Source: Zeus faber (Eukaryota > Chordata > Actinopteri > Zeiformes > Zeidae). From it: a stretch of DNA of 64,000 nucleotides. The position numbers and the translations under genes are program-made. This document shows positions 1 to 10,965 of the stretch, in pieces; within the stretch, counting starts at the first letter, position 1; every line of letters begins with the position of its first letter. The notes under the pieces were generated by a model. The model did not search any database and was not told the DNA's origin. It saw only the letters and a program-made list of their open reading frames with translations. The stretch covers positions 31,088,115 through 31,152,114 of the forward strand of contig OY482860.1 of assembly GCA_960531495.1 (NCBI GenBank), in the 5' to 3' direction.

Positions 1-731
1 CATTTTATGGGATTGAAAAACAACGATTCCCGTTAGATCTCACTCCTCCCTTTTAGGATTGATGGACTTATCTTACTTGGATGGATTTATGGAATAATCT
101 TTGACCCATCATTCACTCTTCAAATCATGCTAGTTTTTCTAGTTCAGAATCGTCTCATTCTGCGTCTTCCCTCAAAATGTTTTTTAATGAATCCTAAATA
201 TTCATTACTCAGCAGAATATTATGAAAGCTTTTTAGAAGATCTATATATTTCACTAAGAAACCCGTTTGCCGTGAGTTTTCTTCATGTAATCATAAAAAC
301 TCGTATGGTATTTTTGATCCTCTTATCTTTAGTCAAATGTTTTTGGAGCAATAATATTGACATGTTATAGTGATGAAGCTTACTGATCAGATTCTTCTGG
401 AAGATTGATTCTAACTGATCGATGATGTGATATGGATAACTTACTTACTTAGCACCACCTTGCAGTATTTATTGTTACACCAATGTTGTTGTTACACTAA
501 TCTCTGTCGCAATGTAGCTTGAATGTTATTCTCCCTTGTAAGTCGCTTTGGATAAAAGCGTCTGATAAATGACTAAATGTAAATGTAAATGTAACTTACC
601 TGAATGAAGCAGCTGATCAATGTTGGATCAGGTGACAACCAGAGAGTGTGGGATCTGGAGGCGTTTTTCTTCTGCATCTTTATTCGTGATGACGTTTCCG
701 CTGATGTTCTGAAACCTTTGCGGTGTTTCAG
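1..731. other. col9a1 intron, no exon seen
   Basis: AT-rich sequence upstream of the first recognisable col9a1 exon. I see no Gly-X-Y exon flanked by AG and GT here. Bases about 530-596 (AGTCGCTTTGGATAAAAGCG, then an ATGTAA-rich tail) match the 3' end of the SINE family seen complete at 49273, 52497 and 56154, so this is a 5'-truncated copy of that SINE. Confidence 0.6.
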
Positions 732-3700
732 GGCGAGGAGGGCGACCAGGGGAGTTCCGGACAAGTGGGTTCCCAAGGACCAACGGTACGACAGCTCAGC
801 TCAGTTCTTCTGGTTCCTGCTAGGTAACGTTTCTCCTTCCTGCAGAGACGGTGATGAAGATGATGTTGTGCTTGTGGTTCCAGGGGCCGCAGGGGATCCG
901 AGGAGCCACTGGGATGTTGGGACCCAAGGGAGAGATGGTAAGTGGGCAACTTCCCATCAGAAGCTTCAAGTCGGATTTGGTTTTGCGTAAAAGTGACTGA
1001 AAGCGGGTGTTCTCTGGCAGGGAGCCCGAGGACACGATGGAGAGCCCGGTCCTCAAGGTGTTGCAGGTGCCCTCGTAAGTTCCTCCCTCAATGCATTTGA
1101 TTCTTGATTTCCAATGAGTGTGACATGGATGTTAAATGGTGTCCATGTGTCCTTCAGGGGGATCGTGGTCAACGTGGCGTGATGGGGGAGCGAGGACCCA
1201 AAGGAGAGACGGTCAGTATCTCATATAACATATAACACTCTGTGGTGGATGGGGTGGCTTGAGTAGCCAGACCTGATGCTCGTTGGTTGGGCTAACGAGC
1301 ATCAGGTTTAAAAACCCTCTCCGCACACTCAGTCAGGATGGGAGCCCTCTGTCATGACATGTTCCATCTGCTCCTTGCTAATTCCACCTAGCCGGCAGTC
1401 TCGCCACCACACGCCACCAAAGTGGCGTGCTCGGGGCCCTCCGGCACAGAGACACAGACGACGGGGGGTTGTGAAGACCAGTTTATTGTAGAGATGAGGC
1501 TAGGCCCATCCACCTCATTGTTCAGGTTTTCTGTGAGGTCGCTGTGGACATGAAGGTCTTCTCTGTCCAACAGGGTCTTCAGGGTCCCCGAGGCATCACG
1601 GGTCTTCCAGGTCCCAAGGGGGAGGCTGTAAGTATCGTATAACATAAGATATACTTTTCTAAATACTTTGTTTCTGCCAACCAAAACCTCACTTCTGTTT
1701 GTGCGTTCAATGTTCAGGGACTTCCGGGCGTTGACGGACGGGAGGGAATACCAGGAATGCCTGGCACAAAAGTATATAATTTTTCAACCTTTAGTCATTA
1801 AATTTAGTTCCCTGAGCCCGTTTCATGCTTCACATTTTGTAAAACTGAGAAGGTTTCTTTAGCATCTCCAATCTGTTTGTCTTTAGGGCTCCATAGGGAA
1901 GGCCGGAGTGCATGGCGAGATCGGGCTTCAGGGACTCCCTGTAAGTTTGACATTCGATCCCATAAATCCAACACCCAGCGATCCTACGCACCTGAATGAA
2001 CCAGAAGAATAAACAGGAATATTCCAAATGACCTGCCTAATTATATTATTAAAGGGTTTGGTTAACCCCCTAGGAATATATCCTTATTAAGTAAAAGGAA
2101 AACATGTTAACATCACATTGCAATATCTTCTATCCATCATGCTTCTCAACATGATGAAAGTTCTAGTTTAATTTGAATGGGTTTTCCAGTGTCATTATTG
2201 ACGTCTTGTTTTATACAAAGCTACCTGCTGAAAAGGCTCCAAGGTTTGTCTTGGAAATGAGGTATCAGCTCTTCCTGAGTGTATTGATCCGGTGAAAGCA
2301 GGCATGAGGATCAATCATTAAAGATTAACACCGTAACCTTGGCAGGAGCTGGAATGATTTTTCGCTATGGAGGTAATTACCTGATTAAAGTGAACAGACT
2401 GATAAAATAATGGTAATTTGGGTTAAAAGCTTCAAACCCAGGCCGACGCCCCAGCCGCTCAAATCACATTCTGTTCTCTTTTCGAGTTGATCTTGTTCTT
2501 CCTGTGATCAGAAGATCTTCCTCCTTCTTGCAGGGTCTTCCTGGGGTTCCTGGACCAAAAGGCCTGGGTGGTCCCAAGGTCGGTCCGACACTTCTTCTTC
2601 TTTTCAGTATCTTCCTGCTTTTCCTTCAGCTTCATGAAGTGAAACAAACTTCTTGTTTCTACAGGGAGACACTGGACAGCAAGGTCTGCTGGGAACGATG
2701 GGATCTGCTGGAAAACCTGTGAGTACCAGAACGTTCTCCAGAAGCTGTAATTTGTAATCTGTAACTATGCTAAAGAAATCACATCAATATCCCCCCCACC
2801 CCCCAGGGAGAGCAAGGGGAGCAGGGCGAGGTCGGACCTCTCGGACCCATCGGGGAATCTGTGAGTACTGGATCTGATTACATGTTGATCGGTTCCCTCT
2901 TCCCTTGAGGTTTCTGATAATTTCTTCTCAAACCCCCCAGGGAGACGTGGGCGAGCGAGGACCACCCGGAGCTCTGGGCAAACCAGGAGGCAGGGTAAGT
3001 TATCTGCTGCTTGCAACCACCTGGAAAACCTGTCTGACTGTAGCGTAGATAGGTTACAGTACTGAGGCTTTAATAACGTGCTGTTGGTATTACTGCAGTA
3101 ACCTCACCTTGAATTTGGTAGAAATTATCTGCTCTAAACGTGAGTTTCAGATCGTGTCTCAGAAAGGTTCATCATGACTGGAGCTGCTTGCATCACGTAG
3201 AAGCAGCATCTTAAAACAGAAGAAAGTCTGGAGAGAAGGAATTTCTCAGAATGGCTGAGGGTTATTTTTCCTGTAAGACGAGACCAAAGAGCTGAAAGAA
3301 CTCTCTGTTTGGCTGGAATTCCTCTCTCAGACGCTGATCAAAGCTCAGCCAGGACACGACAGGTTAATTACACAAGGAAGGATTCAGAGGAAACGCTTTT
3401 CTTCACCATGAAATATACTTTATGATCACATTATATGCCCTGGGGAAATAAGACGTTTAATGCCATTGGATTTATGACTGATGTGCTGTTTCTTTCCAGG
3501 GACCCAAAGGCGACCTGGGGCTCCCTGGACTCCCTGGACCTCCAGGCCTTCCCGGGGTCAAGGGAGAGAGGGTAGGGAATGCTGCTTCTCACTCTTCTTC
3601 TCCTGAAAGTGTGGTCGCCCTCTTCTTACCCAAACCAGAACAAAACCCAAATTCAATAGAACCGTCGTCAATTGGAAAAAGTTCTGTCTTTATGTCTAGA

Positions 3701-4552
3701 GTTCTGACGGAGCTGAGTGGAGATTATAGTCTTCTTGGAGTAGCTCGGAGCTGGCCCTCACATGTTGAAGTGATGGATCCATATCTGTAATCAGATATTA
3801 AACATCACACTGGGAAAGCTGCTCATCGAATAGCTCAATCTATCACACGACTCTCAAGACCAGAGCTGTTGGGTTCTGAGGAGTCCAAACTGGACCAGAA
3901 CCAAAGTTCTCTAGAAGATTTAGACTTGAGACCCGGGTGGGTCTACAACTTCAGAGAAGTATTTTTAATATCTGATGTTGTTGATTGAGTTGTTGGTCTT
4001 TGAATATTTCAGGGTGAATCTGGCGAGCCGGGACCCAAAGGTGAACAGGTACAGAAGCTCAAACTGTAAACAGTCACTACTTTCCAAATGTGTACTTTTA
4101 CTTTTACACTTTTACAAACACGGAGCTTGTGTTTGCGTTCAGGGCGTCCAAGGAGCAGAAGGAAATGCTGGAGACAAGGGAGAAGCTGTGAGTCGCTGCT
4201 TGGAACCTGATCCAACCTTTCAACACAAAATACTAATGATGCCACGAGACTTTCAGAACTTCACAACTCTTTCGTGTTCTGTTGTTTCAGGGTGAGCTGG
4301 GCGAGGCCGGGTCCAAAGGAGCCGTGAGTTCAGACACTTTTCAACATTCTGTTCATTACAAACCCATTAGAACTTCTCTGATCCGGTTCCTGGTTCCTTG
4401 TGAAGGTTGGGAACCCCGGAGAGCCTGGAAACAGAGGACCCGAAGGAAGCCGGGGACAGCCTGGCATTGAGGGCCCTCCTGGAACACCTGGACCTCGAGG
4501 CATGCAGGGGAACCGGGGAGTGCCGGGGGTCCGCGGGTCTCAGGGTCCAGCG
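732..4552 (+). CDS. col9a1: col9a1 COL2 exons (16)
   Basis: Exons are at 732-785, 884-937, 1021-1074, 1158-1211, 1574-1627, 1718-1771, 1887-1940, 2534-2578, 2665-2718, 2807-2860, 2941-2994, 3500-3571, 4013-4048, 4143-4187, 4291-4323 and 4406-4552. Each begins right after an AG and all but the last begin with a glycine codon; each ends on a complete codon before GT, so all are phase 0. Together they give 306 residues, nearly all perfect Gly-X-Y triplets (for example [18 protein letters not shown]). That is most of the roughly 340-residue COL2 domain, so about 11 triplets of COL2 lie upstream. Lysine-rich GPKGE motifs recur, as in other type IX chains. Donors are mostly GTAAGT or GTGAGT; weaker ones are GTCAGT (1212), GTATAT (1772) and GTCGGT (2579). 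The 147-bp last exon starts with valine at the splice junction ([11 protein letters not shown]) and keeps the triplet register. Confidence 0.9.
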
Positions 4553-7500
4553 GTAAGTCTGAGTGGAGACAGGGAGGAGAACCTGAAGAACCGACGAGAA
4601 CCTAATAAAACCTGACAGAACTTACCTACCAGAACCTAATCAAACCTAATAAAATCTATCAGAACTTAATAGAACCTAAGAGAACTTAACATAACCTGCC
4701 AGAACATGCCAGAACATACCAGAACCTAATAGAACCGAACATAACCTACAAGGAGGAACACAACATCCTAATCTTACTAGAGAGATATGAAACAAGCTAC
4801 AGTATTATAGAGTAGTAATATAATCTACTTGTATAGCAGCAGTAGTAGTATTTAGTTGTAGTGTAGTAGTATCTATTAGTGTAGTAGTAGCATAGTCATA
4901 GTAGTATAGTCATGATAGTATCTAGTAGTATAGTAGTAGTATATGTAGAACATTGGGTCGTTGCTCATGGTATGGTGTCAGAAGGATCCTTCTGGTTCTG
5001 GATCAGGATGTAAGGTTTCAGGATCATTCTGGAACAGGATGCAATGTTTAAGGATCATTCTGGGTCCTTCTTGGTTCTAATGGGTTCTAGATCAGGGTGT
5101 AAAGTTTAAAGATCCTTCTAGGTTTTGGATCAGGATGTAATGTTTCTGGGTTCTTGTGGGTCCTTCTTGGTCCTTCATAGTCCTTCTGGGTTCTTCTGGA
5201 TCAGGATGTAATGTTTCAGGGTTCTTCTGGGTACTTTTGCGTTCTTCTGGACCAGGATGTAATGTTTCAGGGTCCTTCTTGGTCCTTCTGGGTTCTGGAT
5301 CATGATGTAATGTTTCTGGGTTCTTCTTGGTCCTTCTGGGTTCTTGATCAGGATGTAATGTTTAAAGATCCTTTAGGGGGCTTCTGGGTTCTTCTGGGTC
5401 CCTTTGGGTTCTTCTGGATCAGGATGTAATGTTCGAGGATCCTTCTGGATCAGGATGTAATGTTTAAGGGACCTTCTGGGTCCTGGATCAGGACGTAATG
5501 TTTAAGGATCCTTCTGAGTTGTTCTGGGTTCTGTATCAGGATGTAATGTTTTAGGGTCCCTCTGGGTTCCGGATCAGGATATAATGTTTAAGGATACTTC
5601 AGGGGGCTTCTGGGTCCCTTTGGGTTCTTCTGGATCAGGATGTAATGTTCGAGGATCCTTCTGGATCAGGATGTAATGTTTAAGGGTCCCTCTCGTAATG
5701 TTTAAGGATCCTTATGGGTTCTGGATCAGGATGTAATGTTTCTGGGTTCTTGTGGGTCATTCTTGCTTCTTCTGGGTCCTTTGTGGTCCTTCTGGGTTCT
5801 TCTGGATCAGGATGTAATGTTTCAGGGTCCTTCTGGGTACTTTTGGGTTCCTCTGGATCAGGATGTAATGTTTCAGGGTTCCTCTTGGTCCTTCTGTGTT
5901 CTGGATCATGATGTAATGTTTCTGGGTTCTTCTTGGTCCTTCTGGGTTCTGGATCATAATATAATGTTTCTGGGTTCTTCAGGGTCCTTCTGGGTTCTTC
6001 TGGGTCCTTCTGGGTTCTTCTGAGTGCCTCTGGGTTCTGGATCAGGATATAATGTTCGAGGATCCTTCTGGATCAGGATGTAATGTTTAAGGGTCCTTCT
6101 GGGTTTTGGATCAGGATGAAATGTTTAAGGATCTTTCTGGGTTATTCTTGGTCCTTCTGGGTTCTGGATCATGATGTAATGTTTAAGGATCTTTCTGGGT
6201 TCCTCTGAGTCCCTCTGGGTTCTGGATCAGGATATAATGTTTAAGGATCCTTCAAGGGGCTTCTGGGTCCCTTTGGGTTCTTCTGGATCAGGATGTAATG
6301 TTCGAGGATCCTTCTGAATCAGGATGTAATGTTTAAGGGTCCTTCTGGGTCCTGGATCAGCACGTAATGTTTAAGGATCCTTCTGAGTTGTTCTGGATCA
6401 GGATATAATGTTTAAGGATCCTTCAAGGGGCTTCTGGGTCCCTTTGGGTTCTTCTGGAACAGGATGTAATGTTCGAGGATCCTTCTGAATCAGGATGTAA
6501 TGTTTAAGGGTCCTTCTGGGTCCTGGATCAGCACATAATGTTTAAGGATCCTTCTGAGTTGTTCTGGACCAGGATGTAATGTTTTAGGGTCCCTCTGGGT
6601 TCTGTATCAGAATGTAATGTTTAAGGATTCTTCTGGGTTCTGGATCACGATGTAATGTTTAAGGGTCATTCTGGATCAGGATGTATAGTTTAAGGATCCT
6701 TCTGGGTTCTTCTTGGTCCTTCTGGGTCAGGATGTGATGTTTAAAGATTATTCTAGGTCCTTTGTGGTCCTTCTGGGTTCTGGATCAGGATATCATGTTT
6801 AAGGATCCTTCAGGGGGCTTCTGGGTCCCTCTGGGTTCTTCTGGATCAGCATCTAATGTTTCAGCGTCCTTCTGGGTTATTTTGGGTTCTTTTGGGTTCT
6901 TCTGGATCCTTCTTGGTTCTTCTGGGTCCTGGATCAGCACGTAATGTTTAAGGATCCTTCTGAGTTGTTCTGGATCAGGGTGTAATGTTTAGGGTCCCTC
7001 TGGGTTCTGTATCAGGATGTAATGTTTAAGGACTCTTATTTGTTCTTCTGGGTTCTTCTTGGTCCTTCTGGATCAGGATGTAATGTTCCAGGGTTCTTCT
7101 GGGTCCCTCTGATCAGGATATAATGTTTAAGGATCCTTCAGGGGGATTCTGGGTCCCTTTGGGTTCTTCTGGATCAGGATGTAATGTTCAAGGATCCTTC
7201 TGGATCAGGATGAAATGTTTAAGGGTCGTTCTGGATCAGGATGTATAATTTAAGGTTCCTTCTGGGTTCTTCAGGGTTCTGGATCAGCATGTTATGTGTA
7301 AGGATATTTCTGGGTTCTCCTGGGTCATTTTGGGTTCTAATGGGTCCTTTTGGGTTCTGGATCAGGACGTATTGTTTAAGGATCCTTCTGAGTTGTTCTG
7401 GGATCTGGATCAGGATGTAACGTTTTAGGGTCCTTCTGGGTTCTTCTTGGTCCTTCTCAGTCAGGATGTAATGTTTAAAGATCCTTCTAGGTTCTTCTAG

Positions 7501-9346
7501 GTTCCTCTGGGTTCTGGATCAGGATATAATGTTTAAGGATCCTTCAGGGGGCACCTGGGTTCTTCTGGGTCCCTCTGGGTTCTTCTGGATCAGGATGTAA
7601 TGTTTAAGGATCCTCTGGGTTCTGGATCAGGATGTAATGTTTGTGGGTGCTTCTTTGTCCTTTTTGGTTCTTCTAGGTCCTCCTGGGTTCGTCTGTGTTC
7701 TGGATCAGGATGTAATGTTTAAGGATCCTTCTGGGTTCTGGATCATGATGTAATGTTTCAGGGTCCTTCTAGGTTCTTCTTGGACCTTCTGGGTTCTGGA
7801 TCAGGATGTTCTGTTTGACTGTGGTGTTGTTCTCCGCAGGGTAAAGAACCGAGTGAGCAGCACATCAGACAGGTCTGCATGCGTGTCATGCAAGGTAGGT
7901 CTGAACGCCTCAACCTGAATTCACATCATGAACCAGGTTCTGGTCCCTGTTCTCTTGAGAAATCCTTTCAGCTCCAGGAGACATGAGCGGCTCGGGATCA
8001 GAAACAGAAAAAGGAAGATCAGTCGAGCAACATGCCGTCAGAATGAGAAGAACGGAGAGAGCTTTTATTTTTCTTCGGTTTGTGAAACTGAGGGTGGAAA
8101 CAAGAAATTCCACCTCGTTGTGTTCTGTCAGAAGAATGTTTTTTGAAGGATAATTCGCTACATTTAAAGCAACTAAGAATTAGCTTTTATTTTCACTCGT
8201 CATTACAACATGCATCAACAGCAGCTAGGCTAACTCAGTTAGCACGCAGCCCGTTACTACCTCTGTACTAAACAACACATCAGAGAAGAGAATTTCCCAG
8301 CAAACTGAACTGTTGCTCTAAGTTCCATTAAATATGTATTTGTATTGATTGATATTTTGCGTGCGTATTGTCTGAAGGTTCCATTTCTCCTTTGAAACGG
8401 CTCCAACAGAGCAGCTGGCCCAATTAGCCGCTAGTCTGAGGAGACCAGAGACTGGTGTCGCTGGCCTACCTGGAAAACCTGGACCTCCAGGTCCCCCTGG
8501 GCTTCCAGGGGACAACGGCTTCCCTGGACAGGCGGGAAGCAGAGGACTCCCAGGACTCAAAGGACCTCCAGGACTCCTGGGAGTCAAAGGCCCAAAAGGT
8601 ACTGTCTTGTCTCCTTTTCAACACTACGCATGCTTTAAAAAGACAGTTGAAGTCAAACTTGTATTTAAAAAGAAATTCTGCGATAAGAGAGTATATTTAT
8701 TGGACATAATAAAATGGGATTAATTCCTACTTCAACCTGGCATATTGAGGAAGACCTAAAATCTTCAGCTCTTAGAGGTACTTGTGGAGCCTCAGGTTCA
8801 AATGACCGCTGACTCCAGAGCTGCACTGGGTGTCATGACATTTCACTACATATGTTTGACCGTATGTATGTGACAAATAATCTCTTCAACTTGAACATTC
8901 TATTGATCCACCTGTTTGTAAGCCTTGATTTATTGAAAAACCTCAATGAGACATTGTCACTCACTAACCTGGACCCCGGTGATCTTTATGCTGCAGGCGA
9001 GCTGGGCGACAGAGGGAGCCGAGGTCCGACCGCTCGAGGGCCAAAGGGCCAGCCGGGACCCCCAGGGCTGCCTGGTGAGTCAGGTGACATCTAGTCTGCG
9101 ATTGGTTGCTGAGTGGTTTCTTACCTGGTTTCCCTGATTCAAGGTGAACCTGGAAAACCGGGCTACGGTCGGGATGGGCGGGACGGAGAGAGGGGCCCGC
9201 CTGGCGTCCCGGGGCAGTCCGGGGTCCCGGGACCTCCCGGTTCAGCCGGCCCCAACGGCTACTGCGACCCCTCGGCCTGTAACCTCCAGGCCGGTGCCGC
9301 TCACCAGTCCCTGGACTCCAACTTGAAGGGACCTGCAGTAAATTGA
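732..9346 (+). CDS. col9a1: Collagen type IX alpha-1 chain, 3' part (20 exons)
   Basis: This is the C-terminal 480 residues of a FACIT collagen. Type IX collagen is a heterotrimer on the surface of type II collagen fibrils in cartilage and vitreous. Twenty exons with AG/GT borders join in frame (1443 bp including TGA). Identity rests on the end of the protein: the NC2 segment with [11 protein letters not shown] and [17 protein letters not shown] corresponds closely to what I recall of COL9A1 NC2 (HIKQVCMRV, MAASLKRP), and NC1 has [13 protein letters not shown], like the CEPASC end of COL9A1. COL2 exons are mostly 54 bp, as usual for fibril-associated collagens, and one is 147 bp. The 5' part (signal peptide, laminin-G-like domain, COL3) is outside the window. 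I cannot tell which teleost col9a1 paralogue this is. col19a1 lies downstream on the opposite strand. Confidence 0.9.
1241..1504 (+). mobile_element. Rearranged solo LTR (second half inverted)
   Basis: Bases 1241-1393 match, with indels, the first part of the LTR at 61854-62152 (shared TAACGAGCA, GTCATGACATGTTC, ATTCCACCTAGCC). From 1394 on, the sequence matches the reverse complement of the second part of that LTR (GGGCCCTCCGGCACAGAG, CAGTTTATTGTAGAGA, ending GGCTAGG at 1504). The switch sits on the shared CCTAGCC. It lies in the intron between the exons ending 1211 and starting 1574. The inverted half contains a hairpin (ACGCCAC-CAAA-GTGGCGT). Confidence 0.75.
1941..2533 (+). other. col9a1 intron
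   Basis: I see nothing coding or repetitive here apart from splice signals: GTAAGT at the 5' end and CTTCTTGCAG at the 3' end. Confidence 0.6.
2995..3499 (+). other. col9a1 intron
   Basis: This is an intron between the 54-bp exon ending 2994 and the 72-bp exon starting 3500. The acceptor is TTTCTTTCCAG. No other feature is visible. Confidence 0.6.
3572..4012 (+). other. col9a1 intron
   Basis: Intron with donor GTAGGG and acceptor GAATATTTCAG. No exon or clear repeat is seen. Confidence 0.6.
4590..4945. repeat. Degenerate AGAACCTAAT and TAGTAG repeats
   Basis: Bases 4590-4755 are a degenerate 10-11-bp repeat around AGAACCTAAT. Bases 4798-4945 are a TAG-based trinucleotide repeat with TATAG and CATAG variants. 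Both are in the large intron before the NC2 exon. Confidence 0.75.
4983..7811. repeat. 2.8-kb intronic minisatellite of col9a1
   Basis: The array is built from GGATCAGGATGTAATGTTTA, AGGATCCTTC and variable runs of TGGGTTCTTC. Unit length varies from about 35 to 90 bp because the TTCTGGGTT submotif has expanded separately within units. It fills almost the whole intron between the 147-bp COL2 exon and the NC2 exon and stops about 30 bp before the acceptor at 7839. Open frames across it ([12 protein letters not shown]-like) are translations of the repeat. Confidence 0.9.
7840..8598 (+). CDS. col9a1: col9a1 NC2 and start of COL1 (2 exons)
   Basis: The exons are 7840-7894 (55 bp) and 8410-8598 (189 bp), joined in phase 1. 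The first encodes [18 protein letters not shown]; the second continues [16 protein letters not shown] and then enters COL1 ([20 protein letters not shown]). NC2 is the short heptad-like region that selects and registers the three alpha chains of type IX collagen, and its cysteine takes part in interchain disulfides. The amphipathic pattern ([20 protein letters not shown]) is visible. This is the most diagnostic part of the gene. The intron before it is 3.3 kb and is almost all minisatellite. Confidence 0.93.
7895..8409 (+). other. col9a1 intron inside NC2
   Basis: Intron with donor GTAGGT and acceptor TCCAACAG. No coding or repeat feature is recognised. Confidence 0.6.
8828..8897 (-). repeat. 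Dispersed repeat copy (inverted to 51832)
   Basis: The stretch from GGGTGTCATGACATTTCACT to the TTGAAC end matches the reverse complement of 51832-51909 with a few substitutions and small gaps. I cannot assign the family. It sits in the intron (8599-8996) before the penultimate col9a1 exon, which otherwise shows nothing. Confidence 0.65.
8997..9346 (+). CDS. col9a1: col9a1 COL1 end and NC1 (last 2 exons)
   Basis: The exons are 8997-9074 (78 bp) and 9144-9346 (203 bp with TGA at 9344-9346). They finish COL1 with [18 protein letters not shown] and [10 protein letters not shown], followed by NC1 ([15 protein letters not shown]...LKGPAVN). The two cysteines spaced C-x4-C right after the helix are the conserved FACIT COL1/NC1 junction cysteines that lock the trimer. 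There is one helix irregularity (GPTARGPKG). The start of the last exon is defined by TTCAAG at 9138-9143. Confidence 0.92.
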
Positions 9347-9720
9347 GAGAACGGAGAGACAGAACGGAAAGACTGGTGGAAATGTGTTTCCCAGGGGCCT
9401 CAAGCGGCTCCTGGACCTCCACCCATCAACCTGGACTCTTCTGGGATGAAGCGGATTCTACATTGTGTCCGTGTTGTTCTGGTGTTTCTGGATGTTTCAG
9501 AAGAAGTTCGTCCATTTTGTTCCTTTTTCTACTTAAAATTCAACTCAGTGACCAGAACCACCAACTGGCAACCAGTTCAGAACCACAGCGGAAGAAATCC
9601 ACGTTCCACTGATACATGGTGTAAATCTCTGTAAATTGTTTGAAATGTGGTTAAATATATTTCCTACAAAACACTTGAACACGACGTTTCATTTGAAATA
9701 AATTCCAAACACATTCACAC
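9347..9720 (+). terminator. col9a1: col9a1 3' UTR and poly(A) signal
   Basis: The stop codon at 9344-9346 is followed by about 350 bp without Gly-X-Y coding. AATAAA at 9697-9702 is the first canonical poly(A) signal, so cleavage is likely near 9715-9730. A second AATAAA lies at 9871-9876 and could serve a longer form. Confidence 0.65.
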
Positions 9721-10614
9721 AACAAGAAAATGAAACAAACTTCAACAAAATATGATTGAATTTCAAACATTCAGCAGTGCACAATTATTATTTATTAACT
9801 TTTATTTTCATTTTAAATTCAGAACAGTTTGGCATCAAATCATTTGGCGGTGCGCAGAAATTAAATATCCAATAAAGAAATCAGTGAATTGACCTTGAAC
9901 ACATTATTTAAAAACTGCTTAATATGGTGCAACAAGACAGGTTTCCCTGCGAAGGCGTAAGGCAGTTTAATATGAAATATAAACAACAATAAATTCCTCT
10001 GTAACTTGAATTCATGTGAAGCAGAATTAAGACCCAAGTATCAGAAAAATCATCAAACCGTGATTCATTCCAATGATTTAAAGCTGAATCCAGCGTGAAG
10101 CAGTCGAGGTAGATCCATGGAGGAGGAATAAATCGATTTTCCATCACACATTGATTCATATTTTGTATTTAGCGTCTCTCCTGCTGTGAATTCAGTGTAA
10201 AGCGCCACATGAAAGTGATCCCAGTTCAGACAGGGGGCGCTCTCCCATCACAGTGCAGGGATATTATTAGAGCTTCCACTGACGAAAAGTCATCAAATAT
10301 AAAAGAACATGTTACTGATGTGATTTCATTTGAGTTTGAATGAAAGTTCAGTATATAATAATAATATTACAGTGATTCTCATGACAATAACTCTGTCAGT
10401 ATCTGCCGATACTGTGCTTGTGTACTTGTACTTATAAAAAACTGCAAAGCAGGCAAAGTTCAGAGACACGGCAGAAAAGGTTTAAACACAACACAAAACA
10501 ATTAAATTAAAATGACACAAACACAAGGTCTGAAAATAATTTAAAGCTTAAAACGTCAGGAGTAATATTACTAATCTGCATCATCAGTACACACAGAATA
10601 CTCAGTACTGGTAC

Positions 10615-10655
<41 letters not shown>
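10615..10655. repeat. (AATC)n microsatellite
   Basis: About ten perfect AATC units. Confidence 0.95.
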
Positions 10656-10659
<4 letters not shown>

Positions 10660-10693
10660 GAAACAGCATCGTGACATGCAGAACAAACTAGAA

Positions 10694-10852
10694 GTATATA
10701 ATATAATATAATATAATATATGATATGATATAATATAAAAATAATATATTATATTATTATTATATTATATAACATCATATAACATAATATTATATTATAT
10801 TTTATACCAGTGATATAATAAATATAATATAAATATAATATAATATTATATC
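10694..10852. repeat. AT-rich TATAA repeat
   Basis: Imperfect TATAATA units almost free of G and C, with local self-complementarity. Confidence 0.85.
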
Positions 10853-10965
10853 ATGAAAAACAGTACTGACTTCTTGATTGGTTAAAAATCTAAATATACA
10901 AATAAACCAACAGAGGAATCGTCATAGAAACAACATGTAAACACAAAACTCCGGACGCATGGTGG

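Larger units (their letters stand above)
9721..10965. other. Intergenic, AT-rich
   Basis: No gene is seen between the col9a1 end and the satellite. The region holds an AATC microsatellite (10615-10655) and an AT-rich tract (10694-10852). Confidence 0.6.
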
